Notes: generated from the letters alone by a model not told the origin. Numbered from the stretch's first letter, positions 19,392 to 27,556 are shown. The stretch is 64,000 nt of DNA from Arthrobacter sp. StoSoilB5 (GCF_019977235.1 NZ_AP024646.1:4464001-4528000), one strand, 5' to 3'. Numbers and translations: made by a program.

Positions 19392-20638
19392 GGGTCCTCC
19401 TGGGTGAGGTGTTGAGGTGCAGGGTGGATCGGCCCGGTGCTGTCCTTCAGCGAGGGGAAGCCGGTTACGTTGTGGTGGGCCTTTTTCCGGCCGGGGGCCG
19501 TGCTGGCAATGCCTCCCCGCTCGGCGATGATTTCCGCAGTGATGGAGACCGCGACTTCTGCTGGTGTCACTGCACCAAGGTTTAGTCCGATCGGGGAATG
19601 AAGCCGTTCAAGGGCTTCGGGGGGCGTGCCGGCTTCCATCAAGGCGTCAATCCGTTGCCGGTGGCTACGACGCGATCCCATTGCGCCAACGTAAGCCAGG
19701 TTCAAGCGGAGGGCTGTTTCAAGCAGGGGAATGTCGAACTTTGGATCGTGGGTCAGGATGCACACCACGGTCCGGGCATCGATGCGTCCCGCCGCTGCCT
19801 CGGCATCGAGGTACCGGTGGGGCCAGTCGGTGACCACTTGGTCAGCACCCGCGAAACGGCTTTGCGTGGCGAACGCGGGCCGGGCGTCGCATAGCGTGAC
19901 GTTGTAGCCGAGCAATTGTCCGGCGGGGAGCAACGCGGCTCCGAAGTCGTTGGCGCCGAAGATCAACATGCGCGCGGCAGGCAAACGGCTTTCGACGAAC
20001 AACGTGATGGGTTCCGGTTGGGGTTCCTCCTGCTTGGGCAACGCCAACCTTTCGGTGGTAACCCAGCCATCATTGCAGCCCTCGGGAGGTGCCAGGCGGA
20101 CCAACCCTGCGCGCCCGCCTTGGAGCAACGGCTCAACCTGTGCCGCGGCGGCGAAAAGAGTAGCGGGATGATCCCCCACCAGATGCGCCAGCTGCGTTGA
20201 TTCCATGGCGCGGAACCGCACAGGATCATCAACCACCACTACTCCCCCGCCGCCGCCGAGCCTGCGGATAAGGGCCGCAGGTGGCTGGGTTTCTGCAAAC
20301 ACAGCGAGTTCCGGTGATCCCTCCCCGAGTGGCTGGATATGGACTTCCAGTTCTCCTCCACAGGTGAGTCCGACGGCGAATGCGTCCTCGGCACTGTAGC
20401 CAAAAGACTCTAGGCGTGGTCCGCCGTCGCGCATTGCTTCCAAGGCCGCCTCAACGACGGCGCCTTCCACGCAGCCCCCGGACAGGCTGCCCAGGATTTC
20501 GCCGTCTTCGGAGACCATCATGGAAGTCCCCGTGGGGCGCGGCACTGAGCCGCCAGTCCCTACGATCGTGGCCACAGCGCACAGTTGGCCAGAGACCGCA
20601 GGCCGCCAGCTGCCCAGTGAAGGCATTAGATCCAGCAT
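19382..20638 (-). CDS. xdhC: XdhC/CoxI family maturation factor
   Basis: This 418-residue XdhC-family protein binds molybdenum cofactor and inserts the sulfurated form into xanthine dehydrogenase. The N-terminal domain has ATIVGTGGSVPRPTGTSM and GSLSGGCVEGAVV. The C-terminal XdhC_C Rossmann part has MLIFGANDFGAAL, TVVCILTHDPKFD and YVGAMGSRRSHRQR. It is the first gene of the xdh operon and overlaps the FAD-subunit gene. Confidence 0.93.
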   Translation of the reverse strand: MLDLMPSLGSWRPAVSGQLCAVATIVGTGGSVPRPTGTSMMVSEDGEILGSLSGGCVEGAVVEAALEAMRDGGPRLESFGYSAEDAFAVGLTCGGELEVHIQPLGEGSPELAVFAETQPPAALIRRLGGGGGVVVVDDPVRFRAMESTQLAHLVGDHPATLFAAAAQVEPLLQGGRAGLVRLAPPEGCNDGWVTTERLALPKQEEPQPEPITLFVESRLPAARMLIFGANDFGAALLPAGQLLGYNVTLCDARPAFATQSRFAGADQVVTDWPHRYLDAEAAAGRIDARTVVCILTHDPKFDIPLLETALRLNLAYVGAMGSRRSHRQRIDALMEAGTPPEALERLHSPIGLNLGAVTPAEVAVSITAEIIAERGGIASTAPGRKKAHHNVTGFPSLKDSTGPIHPAPQHLTQEDPWT

Positions 20639-20991
20639 GGCAACACGTCCTTTTTCCAGGTGTCCCGGCCAGGTGGCCCGGCCGGAGCAGTGCGCGATCT
20701 TGCCCTCATATTCTCATTTTCCGGAGGATGCGGAGGGAGTCGCGGCTTATTGGTTTCAACAGATTTGTAGGGAGTGGGGCAGGGCTTCATCTCCCTGCCC
20801 CACTCCCGTTGGGCGGTCTGCTCGCTTTGGAGCAGTCCGCTCCGTAGCGGAGCAACAGCACCGTCCCGCCGCCCGCCGTCGTGCCCGTTCCCAAGGGACC
20901 ACGACGGCAGGCGCCTATTCGTGCGGTGGGTGCGGATGGACCGCCGTTCGAAGTGCCGGAATGGGACCCGCCGGCTCGGGGTGGGCTCCGG
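20639..20991. other. Gene-free spacer with two hairpins
   Basis: No gene is seen. GGGAGTGGGGCAGGG pairs with its complement (20770-20807), a likely terminator for the permease gene transcribed toward it. A second stem GCCGTCGTG/CCACGACGGC lies near 20876-20913. The xdhC promoter must lie at the left end. Confidence 0.5.
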
Positions 20992-22557
20992 CTAGACGCC
21001 CATCAGGGCGTTGATCGGGCCACGGGCGAAGTAGATGATGAAGCCAGCCGTGACCACCCACATCAGCGGATGGACTTTCTTGGCCTTGCCTGACGCCGCA
21101 CTGATTACCGCGAAGGAGATGAACCCGACGCCGATGCCGTTGGCAATGGAGTATGTCAGGGGCATGGTCACGATGGTAAGGAACGCCGGCAACGCGATGG
21201 CGAACTTGGTGAACTTGATCTCGCGGATCTGTGCCATCATCATCGCGCCCACCACCACCAGCGCCGCTGCTGCTACTTCCAGCGGGACAACCGAGGTGAG
21301 CGGAGTGAAGAACATCGAACCCAGGAACAGCAGGCCAGTGACAACCGAGGCCAAGCCTGTGCGGGCGCCTTCGCCGATTCCTGCTGCGGAGTCGATGTAG
21401 ACGGTGTTGGAGGAACCGGACGTTGCGCCCCCCACCACTGCGCCCATGCCTTCAACGATGAAGGCAGACTTCAGCTTGGGGAACGTACCGTCCTTGTGTG
21501 CCACACCTGCGCTCTTGGCCAGGCCTGTCATGGTGCCCATGGCATCGAAGAAGTTGGTGAACACCAAGGTGAAGACCAGCATGGTCGCAGCCAATCCGCC
21601 GATCCTGGCGAACGAACCAAAGAGATCGAACTGGCCTACCAGGCTGAGGTCCGGGACGGACACCAATTGGCTGGACAGGATAGGCACGTTGAGGTGCCAG
21701 CCGCCGGGGTTGTCGGCGGAGCCCGGGCCAATGTGGAACACGGCCTCGGCTACGGCGGCGAGGACTGTGGTGGCGACGATGCCAATCAGCAGGCCGCCCT
21801 GGATCTTGCGCGCCACGAGGATACCCATGACGAGCAATCCGATGATGAAGACGAGGGTGGGGATGGAGGTGATGGAACCGTCCGTGCCGAGCTGGACCGG
21901 AGGGCCGCCCTTGGTGGGGCGGACAAACCCGGAGTCGACGAAGCCGATGAAGGCGATGAACAGGCCGATGCCAACGGTGATGGCGGCCTTGAGTTCCTTG
22001 GGGACTGCTTTGAAGATCGCTGTCCGGGCACCTGTGGCGCCGAAAAGTACGATCAGGATGCCGTTGATGACCACCAGGCCCATGGCTTCTGGCCATGTGA
22101 CTTCCTGGATGACCGCGACGGCGAGGAAGGAATTGATGCCCAGACCTGCTGCCAGGCCGAAGGGCAGGTTGGCGACGAGTCCGAAGACGATGGTCATGAC
22201 CCCTGCGGTCAGGCCGGTAACTGCGCCCACCTGTGCTGCGGAGAGCCAGCCGCCGGCCACATCCACCGGGGCATTGTCTGCCGAGAATCCGCCCAGGATG
22301 AGCGGGTTGAGGATGACGATGTACGCCATAGTGAAGAACGTGACCAAGCCGCCGCGGAATTCGCGGGCCAGGGTGGAGCCACGCTTGGTGATCTGGAAGA
22401 ACTTATCCAGGAAGGAGTTCGACACCGGGGGCTTGCTGTTGCTATTGCCGCCTGCCAGGCCGGTTGCCGTGTGCTTTGCGCTGTTTCCCCCGTTAGGGAG
22501 GAGCGCAGCCTGCTTTTCAGCTGCTGTCTGCATTTCTGCGGGATCCAGGATTGTCAT
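20992..22557 (-). CDS. NCS2 guanine/hypoxanthine permease (AzgA type)
   Basis: This 521-residue permease of the AzgA/GhxP group has a soluble N-terminal 50 residues, then REFRGGLVTFFTMAYIVILN, GLGINSFLAVAVI, and the second repeat motif SSGSNTVYIDSAAGIGEGAR-like region with TSGSSNTVYI. It imports guanine, hypoxanthine or adenine with protons. It lies 15 bases after the guanine deaminase gene in the same minus-strand operon, so imported guanine can be deaminated at once. ATG 22557 is favoured over GTG 22566. Confidence 0.92.
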   Translation of the reverse strand: MTILDPAEMQTAAEKQAALLPNGGNSAKHTATGLAGGNSNSKPPVSNSFLDKFFQITKRGSTLAREFRGGLVTFFTMAYIVILNPLILGGFSADNAPVDVAGGWLSAAQVGAVTGLTAGVMTIVFGLVANLPFGLAAGLGINSFLAVAVIQEVTWPEAMGLVVINGILIVLFGATGARTAIFKAVPKELKAAITVGIGLFIAFIGFVDSGFVRPTKGGPPVQLGTDGSITSIPTLVFIIGLLVMGILVARKIQGGLLIGIVATTVLAAVAEAVFHIGPGSADNPGGWHLNVPILSSQLVSVPDLSLVGQFDLFGSFARIGGLAATMLVFTLVFTNFFDAMGTMTGLAKSAGVAHKDGTFPKLKSAFIVEGMGAVVGGATSGSSNTVYIDSAAGIGEGARTGLASVVTGLLFLGSMFFTPLTSVVPLEVAAAALVVVGAMMMAQIREIKFTKFAIALPAFLTIVTMPLTYSIANGIGVGFISFAVISAASGKAKKVHPLMWVVTAGFIIYFARGPINALMGV

Positions 22558-22572
22558 GTCAGCCACCGGGCC

Positions 22573-23067
22573 CTAGTAGTCGATCCTGGAATCAAGCGTG
22601 TTCCATGTGTTGAACGGCTGGAGGGCCGCTGGTGCCTGGGGGTCGCCCAGTTCCAGCTTGGCTACCGGCATCAGCGCGTCCCGGTTGTCGTTCTCGAAGT
22701 ACTCGTAGAAGACGGCGTCGTCGAAGCCGACGGATGCGGCGTCGTGACGGTCTGCGGCAAAGAACACGCGGTCAATGCGTGCCCAGAGTGCGGAGGCCAG
22801 GCACATGGGGCATGGCTCGCAGCTGGTGTAGAGGGTTGCTCCGCTCAGATCGAAGGTTCCCAGTTCGCGGCAGGCGTTACGGATGGCCGTGACTTCTGCG
22901 TGTGCGGTGGGATCGTTCGTGGCGGTAACGCGGTTGACGCCTTCGAAGGCTTGTCCGTCCGCGGTGACAATGACGGCGCCGAAGGGGCCACCACTGTTGA
23001 GGACATTGGCTGTTGCCAGCTCAATGGATGTGGCCAGGAATTGCTCGGCCGTGACGGTTGTACTCAT
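22573..23067 (-). CDS. guaD: Guanine deaminase (cytidine deaminase fold)
   Basis: This 164-residue zinc deaminase has the ligand motifs HAEV (residue about 56) and PCPMCLASALWA. The fold and the C-terminal VFYEYFENDNRDALMPV resemble Bacillus-type guanine deaminase, which gives xanthine plus ammonia. Its pairing with a guanine permease and closeness to xanthine dehydrogenase support this over tRNA adenosine or cytosine deaminase. AGGAAG precedes the ATG. It is divergent from an 8-oxoguanine deaminase-like gene across an operator-bearing region. Confidence 0.9.
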   Translation of the reverse strand: MSTTVTAEQFLATSIELATANVLNSGGPFGAVIVTADGQAFEGVNRVTATNDPTAHAEVTAIRNACRELGTFDLSGATLYTSCEPCPMCLASALWARIDRVFFAADRHDAASVGFDDAVFYEYFENDNRDALMPVAKLELGDPQAPAALQPFNTWNTLDSRIDY

Positions 23068-23468
23068 GTTGCGACTTCCTTAGTGCTGAGGAAGCCAGGT
23101 GACCTGTTGGGGGGCGCTATGGAGAGGAGCTCCAGTTAGCTTGGTTACCAGGCTTCAGCATGTGCGATGAAGGTTAAGTTGCGCCTGGTAGATAGCTTCC
23201 CGAGGTCCGGGTGCCCGCCTTTGGCAGTTAGAGCGTAGCACCAGGTTTGTGAGCCGCGCCATAGTTTTTTGAAAATTTAATTTCGTCATACGAAATTCAT
23301 TCTTGGCAGCGGGATGTGACCGTGGGACGCTCCGTGACGTTGACGGCCGCCGTCGAGCATTTTACGCTTTTTGCACCAGGCGCTCCCGTTGGCGCCTGGC
23401 TCCTGGATCAGCAGACAGGGCCTAACTGAGCTGGAACGCATACATGCCGACCAGACAAGGAACCTGTC
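23068..23468. other. Divergent control region guaD / 8-oxoguanine deaminase
   Basis: This 400-bp region holds the operator at 23280-23296, the motif GGTCACATCCCGCTG on the minus strand (23307-23321) and an inverted repeat CCAGGCGC/GCGCCTGG at 23376-23399 that could fold in the leader of the plus-strand gene. No coding region is seen. Confidence 0.5.
23280..23296. promoter_or_regulatory. IclR/AllR-type operator, copy 4 (guaD and 8-oxoG deaminase)
   Basis: ATTTCGTCATACGAAAT is a palindrome with 7-bp arms. It aligns base by base with the other 17-bp sites and lies between two divergent purine deaminase genes. Confidence 0.6.
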
Positions 23469-24812
23469 ATGACCCCTCTTTGGATCAAGAATCCGCTGGG
23501 CATCTTCACCGCAAACGACCTCGACGCCGGCGGCGGCTTGGTGATCTCTGACGGGAAAATTGTGGAGCTCGTGCCCTCGGGCGGGCAACCCTCTACTCCT
23601 GCTTCCGTTTTTGACGCTTCGGGGCACGTGGTCCTACCCGGCCTCATCAACACGCATCACCACTTCTATCAAACGCTCACCCGGGCATGGGGTCCGGTGG
23701 CCAACGCACCCCTGTTCCCGTGGCTGCAGAATCTGTACCCGGTGTGGGCACGTTTGACGCCACGGAGCCTTGAGCTTGCAGTGCAGGTTGCACTGGCGGA
23801 GCTGCTGCTTTCCGGCTGCACCACCGCCGCCGACCACCACTATCTGTTCCCCGAGGGCATGGAAGACGCCATTGACATCGAAGTGGCTGCGGTGAGGTCC
23901 ATGGGGATGCGGGCCACGCTGACCCGCGGATCCATGACTTTGGGAGAGGACGACGGCGGGCTGCCGCCCCGGACCACCGTCCAGTCACCCGAGACGATCC
24001 TTGCGGACAGCGAACGGCTGATTCGTGAGTACCACGAGACAGGCGATGGGGCTGCCGTGCAGATTGCCCTTGCCCCCTGCTCGCCGTTCTCCGTGACCAA
24101 GGAGATCATGGCCGAGAGCGCCGCCATGGCCGAGCGTTACGACGTCCGGCTACACACCCACCTGGCCGAAACGATTGACGAAGAAGACTTCTGCCGCTCC
24201 ATGTTTGGGCTGCGGACCGTTGACTACCTGGAAAGTGTGGGCTGGCTGGGATCCCGAACTTGGCTCGGACACGGCATCCACTTCAACGACGACGAGATCG
24301 CTCGCCTGGGAGCCGCGGGCACCGCCGTCGCGCATTGCCCAACCTCCAACATGCGGCTGGCATCCGGGACCGCGCGGGTCCTGGAACTTGAGGCAGCGGG
24401 TGTGCCCGTGGGGCTGGGCGTGGATGGATCGGCGTCGAACGATGCTTCCAACATGATCCTCGAAGCCCGCCAGGCACTGTATCTGCAACGACTCCGCTAC
24501 GGGGCTTCCGTTCCTGTGGAGCGGGCCCTTGGCTGGGCAACACGTGGGTCCGCTGCCGTCCTGGGCCGCTCCGACATTGGGCAGTTGGCTCCTGGCCTTC
24601 AAGCCGACCTTGCCCTGTTCAAGCCCGACTCCCTGCGGTTTTCGGGCAGCCACGACCCCGTCGCCGCCTTGCTGCTTTGCGGGGCGGACCGGGCAGACCG
24701 GGTGATGGTGGGCGGCGCGTGGCGCGTGATTGATGGCGCGATTCCCGGTTTGGACGTTGCCGGGCTCATCGCTGAGCACTCGGCGGCGGCCCGGAAGTTG
24801 GTGGCGGGATAG
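23469..24812 (+). CDS. 8-oxoguanine deaminase (amidohydrolase superfamily)
   Basis: This 447-residue TIM-barrel metal hydrolase belongs to the 8-oxoguanine/hydroxydechloroatrazine ethylaminohydrolase group. It has the metal-binding THHHFYQTLTRAWGP, HLAETIDEE, LGHGIHF, AHCPTSNMRL and VDGSASND. The known reaction is 8-oxoguanine to urate, which would feed uricase directly. AAGGAACC precedes the ATG. A triazine or melamine-like substrate remains possible in this superfamily, but the purine setting favours 8-oxoguanine. Confidence 0.87.
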   Translation: MTPLWIKNPLGIFTANDLDAGGGLVISDGKIVELVPSGGQPSTPASVFDASGHVVLPGLINTHHHFYQTLTRAWGPVANAPLFPWLQNLYPVWARLTPRSLELAVQVALAELLLSGCTTAADHHYLFPEGMEDAIDIEVAAVRSMGMRATLTRGSMTLGEDDGGLPPRTTVQSPETILADSERLIREYHETGDGAAVQIALAPCSPFSVTKEIMAESAAMAERYDVRLHTHLAETIDEEDFCRSMFGLRTVDYLESVGWLGSRTWLGHGIHFNDDEIARLGAAGTAVAHCPTSNMRLASGTARVLELEAAGVPVGLGVDGSASNDASNMILEARQALYLQRLRYGASVPVERALGWATRGSAAVLGRSDIGQLAPGLQADLALFKPDSLRFSGSHDPVAALLLCGADRADRVMVGGAWRVIDGAIPGLDVAGLIAEHSAAARKLVAG

Positions 24813-24832
24813 GCCTGTTTCGCTGGGTGGCG

Positions 24833-24902
24833 CCCGCTTCGATGGCTCGCTGCGTATCATGCCGTTCGCACGGCACTTTCCGCAGCGAACCCTCGAAGCG
24901 GG
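24833..24902. repeat. Compound palindrome left of the AbiEi-like gene
   Basis: Three nested helices: CCCGCTTCGA/TCGAAGCGGG (outer, 10 bp), TCGCTGCG/CGCAGCGA (middle, 8 bp) and TGCCGT/ACGGCA (inner, 6 bp). It may act as a terminator for the deaminase or be part of a mobile repeat; a similar structure follows the next gene. Confidence 0.65.
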
Positions 24903-24963
24903 CTTCTCCACATAGGCCAACTCACCCCTGTGCTCGCGCTCCTGCTCATTCAAGTCTTGACTC

Positions 24964-25899
24964 ATGACAAAGATCAACAGCAACGAGCTTTCCACGGGGA
25001 TGGATTTATGGCGGACCAACGAGCTCCAGGAGTTGGGGGTTAATCACCGGAGAATTGCAGCATTGGTTCGAATCGGTGTCTTGGTACGACTACGCCGCGG
25101 TTGCTATATCCGAGGCAGCACATGGAGAGCCCAAAAGCCATGGGTTCGCAGTCTGCAGCTGATCGCCGCGCACGCACACGGCACGCTTCCGACGTCGGCC
25201 GGCGGCTTGGTCTACAGCCACACCTCAGCCGCGCGCCTCCACGGCTTGTTCCTGTGGGACGTGGGAGACAAGGTGCACGTCACCGCGGAGACGACGGCGT
25301 CAACCACTTCACACGGCAGGGACGTGGTGCCGCACACTCGTCCGCTGGAGCCAACGGAACTTACCTTCATCGAGGGAATGCCTTGCACCACAATTGAACA
25401 GACAGTGGTGGACTGCTGCCTCATGCTGAACTACAAACAAGCCTTGGTACTGATGGACCACGCACTCCGAAAAGGTGCGGACAGCTCGAAACTGCAACAG
25501 ATGTGCGCATCCTTGGCCGGCCGCAACGGAGTTCTCACGCTTCGCCGGGCTCTTGACAACGCAGATGCCAGGTCCGAGTCACCCGGCGAAACCCTGACAC
25601 GCGAGCTACTCCAACGACTTCGGATCCAAATGCCCGACCTACAGGTGGAGGTGACGTCCGCGGAAGGTCGCCATCGGCTGGACTTTGCGTGGAGGGAGAA
25701 GAAGGTGGCCCTTGAGTTCGATGGAAGGGTGAAGTACTTCGATTACGCACCCACTGCCGAGGTGATTTACCAGGAACGGCAGCGCGAAAAGGCTTTGACC
25801 GAGCTCGGCTGGAAGATTATCCGAGTGAAGTGGCAGCACCTCTTCAAAGAACAGGAGTTCAAAACGAGCGTGCTTCGGGTTCTGCGCGGGACAGGCTAG
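24964..25899 (+). CDS. AbiEi-type HTH protein with DUF559/Vsr-like C-terminal domain
   Basis: This 311-residue protein has an N-terminal winged helix of the AbiEi antitoxin type (about 10-50: ELGVNHRRIAALVRIGVLV, then RRGCYIRG), a middle part with SHTSAARLHGL, and a C-terminal DUF559 fold (about 215-311) related to the Vsr/restriction-endonuclease fold: HRLDFAWREKKVALEFDG, YQERQREKALTELGWKIIRV. No AbiEii toxin is adjacent. Such orphans are common in actinobacteria and their job is unknown. The start is uncertain (ATG 24964 has no ribosome site; ATG 25000 is an alternative). Palindromes flank it on both sides within a purine operon region, which suggests insertion as a unit. Confidence 0.75.
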   Translation: MTKINSNELSTGMDLWRTNELQELGVNHRRIAALVRIGVLVRLRRGCYIRGSTWRAQKPWVRSLQLIAAHAHGTLPTSAGGLVYSHTSAARLHGLFLWDVGDKVHVTAETTASTTSHGRDVVPHTRPLEPTELTFIEGMPCTTIEQTVVDCCLMLNYKQALVLMDHALRKGADSSKLQQMCASLAGRNGVLTLRRALDNADARSESPGETLTRELLQRLRIQMPDLQVEVTSAEGRHRLDFAWREKKVALEFDGRVKYFDYAPTAEVIYQERQREKALTELGWKIIRVKWQHLFKEQEFKTSVLRVLRGTG

Positions 25900-25902
25900 A
25901 GC

Positions 25903-25970
25903 CCGTTTCGGGGGTGCGCTGCGCATTCGCTGGCACGCCCGGCACTCTACGCCGGGAACCCACGAAACGG
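25903..25970. repeat. Compound palindrome right of the AbiEi-like gene
   Basis: The outer arms CCGTTTCG/CGAAACGG and GGGT/ACCC enclose an inner stem CCCGGC/GCCGGG. It begins four bases after the stop codon. It resembles the 24833-24902 structure in build though not in exact sequence. Confidence 0.6.
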
Positions 25971-25991
25971 AGGCCGGCAGGGCAACGGAAA

Positions 25992-26022
25992 GGCGAGCGA
26001 TACCTCCCCAGGTATCGCCCGC
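25992..26022 (-). terminator. Hairpin downstream of the 58-residue protein
   Basis: CGATACCT and AGGTATCG pair around CCCC, with flanking GGCG/CGCC pairs. It is a likely terminator for the minus-strand gene at 26074-26250. Confidence 0.55.
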
Positions 26023-26073
26023 CTCTTTGGCTCTGTTGGGCAGAGTCCGCGCCCGTTGGATGCAGGAAAGATC

Positions 26074-26250
26074 CTAGGGGCGCTGCCGGCCGAACACCGG
26101 GAGCGCGCGGAGCCAGCGGGAGAATCCTCCGGCTTTGCGGTCACAGTCGGCCGGAATGTAGAAGTCCGGATCCGTTGCACCGAAGGGCAGGTACAGCTCC
26201 TGACCCGGTGCCGGGAATTCCACGACCTTGTTCGTATCCTTCGAGTCCAT
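26074..26250 (-). CDS. 58-residue protein of unknown function under a purine-type operator
   Basis: ATG at 26250 has a near-perfect AGGAGG seven bases upstream, and the frame stays open for 58 codons to a TAG. The product starts MDSKDTNKVVEFPAPG, continues through QELYLPFGATDPDFYIPADC and ends WLRALPVFGRQRP. It has no signal peptide or membrane segment and contains a single Cys. The 17-bp purine operator sits 29 bases before the start codon, so it should be co-controlled with purine catabolism. I do not recognise a family. It could be a small partner or regulator of one of the enzymes or transporters; that is inference only. Confidence 0.72.
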   Translation of the reverse strand: MDSKDTNKVVEFPAPGQELYLPFGATDPDFYIPADCDRKAGGFSRWLRALPVFGRQRP

Positions 26251-26278
26251 CTGTTCCTCCTCTTTCCAGTGCAGTCAG

Positions 26279-26295
26279 TTTCCGTATTTCGGAAA
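26279..26295. promoter_or_regulatory. IclR/AllR-type operator, copy 5 (58-residue protein)
   Basis: TTTCCGTATTTCGGAAA has 6-bp arms (TTTCCG/CGGAAA) and matches the consensus exactly at both ends. Confidence 0.68.
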
Positions 26296-26375
26296 TTGTT
26301 TATTGCTATGTGAAAAGTGTAAGGAGCGGGGAAGCGAGCGTCAAGACCTGTCCAAGAGGCAACCAGAGTTGCTCC

Positions 26376-26390
26376 GGTCACATTCGGCTG
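26376..26390. promoter_or_regulatory. Shared motif GGTCACATTCGGCTG
   Basis: This is the same 12-base core as at 11052-11066. Both are upstream of operator-controlled units. Confidence 0.4.
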
Positions 26391-26439
26391 GTTCATAACG
26401 ATCTCCGGAAAGCCATGTACACAAGCTGAAATCATGCGC

Positions 26440-26533
26440 TACTCTCGAATGAGTTCGTGGCGTACGTCACGTAACCTGAGAGCAGCAGGCAGGGTCGTAA
26501 TGAGCTGGCATCAATGGATGCCGGCTCTTTTTT
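26440..26533 (+). ncRNA. Possible structured leader or small RNA ending in a terminator
   Basis: CTCTC (26442-26446) can pair with GAGAG (26478-26482), enclosing CGTG/CACG (26456-26459 with 26468-26471). It is followed by an intrinsic terminator. No plus-strand gene ends here, so the terminator must belong to a non-coding transcript or to an attenuated uricase leader. It matches no riboswitch class I know. Confidence 0.35.
26502..26533 (+). terminator. Intrinsic terminator upstream of uricase
   Basis: GAGCTGGCATC pairs with GATGCCGGCTC (11 bp including one G-T pair) around AATG and runs into six Ts. It lies 94 bases before the uricase start. Confidence 0.8.
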
Positions 26534-26586
26534 GTTGGGTCGGCTCCACCAGAAACGCGGTGGAAACACGCGCTTAATTTCATTGA

Positions 26587-26602
26587 TGGAACGTAGGTTC
26601 CA
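26587..26602. promoter_or_regulatory. Palindrome TGGAAC-GTAG-GTTCCA before uricase
   Basis: A perfect 6-bp-arm inverted repeat lies 24 bases before the uricase start. It differs in spacing from the 17-bp sites but shares the GGAA/TTCC arms, so it may be another binding site of an IclR-type regulator. Confidence 0.5.
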
Positions 26603-26626
26603 CCTCACAGAAGTTGGGATATGACC

Positions 26627-27535
26627 ATGAGCAACAACATCGTCCTCGGCGAAAACCAGTACGGCAAAGCGGAAGTCCGCGTCGTCAAAGTCACTCGGGA
26701 TACTGACCGCCACCACATTGAAGACTTGAACGTCACCTCGCAGCTTCGTGGCGATTTCCAGGCGGCACACCTCGAAGGCGACAACGGCCACGTCGTTGCC
26801 ACCGATACCCAGAAGAACACTGTCTACGCTTTTGCCCGTGACGGCATCGGCTCGCCGGAGTCCTTCCTCCTGCGCCTCGCGGACCACTTCACCAGCGAGT
26901 TCGAGTGGGTAACGGGCGGCCGTTGGGAAGCCGAGGCCTACAGCTGGGACCGTATCCAGGCCCACGGAGAGGGACACGACCACAGCTTCGTCCGCAACGG
27001 ACAAGAGGTACGTACCGCCGTCGTAGTCCGTGATGGCGCCACCACCCACGTGATTTCCGGCCTCAAGGACCTGACCGTCCTGAAGACCACGCAGTCCGGT
27101 TTTGTCGGCTACCCGCGCGATAAGTACACCACCCTGCCGGAAACCACGGACCGCATCCTTGCCACGGATGTCTCTGCACGCTGGCGCTACAACACCAACG
27201 TCGACTTGGCTGGCACGGACTTCAACAAGAGCTACGAGGACATCAAGGCCCTTCTGCTGGAAGGCTTCACGGAGAACTACTCCCACGCCCTGCAGCAGAC
27301 GCTGTTCGACATGGGCAAAAAGGTCCTGGAAGCACACAGCGAAGTGGACGAGATCAAGTTCTCCATGCCCAACAAGCACCACTTCCTGGTTGACCTGAGC
27401 CCGTTCGGCCTGGACAACCCCAACGAGGTCTTCTTCGCCGCGGACCGCCCGTACGGCCTCATCGAAGCAACCGTCCAGCGCGAAAACACCACGGCTGCAC
27501 CCGTTGCCTGGAGCGGCATTGCCGGCTTCTGCTAA
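26627..27535 (+). CDS. uox: Urate oxidase (uricase)
   Basis: This 302-residue cofactor-free urate oxidase converts urate and O2 to 5-hydroxyisourate. It opens NIVLGENQYGKAEVRVVKV, whose Lys is part of the catalytic triad. The Thr in VVATDTQKNTVYAFA and the His in MPNKHHFLVDL complete it, and the end IAGFC is typical. Length and sequence closely follow the well-known Arthrobacter globiformis enzyme. ATG 26627 has GGGA seven bases upstream; ATG 26621 is just before it. A purine permease follows on the same strand after a strong hairpin. Confidence 0.96.
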   Translation: MSNNIVLGENQYGKAEVRVVKVTRDTDRHHIEDLNVTSQLRGDFQAAHLEGDNGHVVATDTQKNTVYAFARDGIGSPESFLLRLADHFTSEFEWVTGGRWEAEAYSWDRIQAHGEGHDHSFVRNGQEVRTAVVVRDGATTHVISGLKDLTVLKTTQSGFVGYPRDKYTTLPETTDRILATDVSARWRYNTNVDLAGTDFNKSYEDIKALLLEGFTENYSHALQQTLFDMGKKVLEAHSEVDEIKFSMPNKHHFLVDLSPFGLDNPNEVFFAADRPYGLIEATVQRENTTAAPVAWSGIAGFC

Positions 27536-27556
27536 GCACCACCCGTAACCAATAGC

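Larger units (their letters stand above)
26251..26620. other. Control region between 58-residue protein and uricase
   Basis: It contains the operator at 26279-26295, the GGTCACATTCGG motif at 26376, a structured stretch with its own terminator at about 26440-26533, and a palindrome at 26587-26602. A 47-codon frame from ATG 26434 to TAA 26577 runs through the terminator; it has no clear ribosome site and looks unlikely to be a gene. Confidence 0.5.

Noticed and set aside
21496..23139. A 547-codon plus-strand frame opposite the guanine permease and guaD
   Set aside because: It spans two real genes and their gap, is rich in Asp/Gly/Cys and has no recognisable fold.
25947..26435. A 162-codon minus-strand frame over the 58-residue protein region
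   Set aside because: It is in another frame, lacks a ribosome site and crosses the operator; the short frame with AGGAGG is better supported.
26434..26577. 47-codon frame with four Trp upstream of uricase, possible leader peptide
   Set aside because: No ribosome site, it runs through the terminator stem, and its Trp codons are scattered rather than clustered before the stem.
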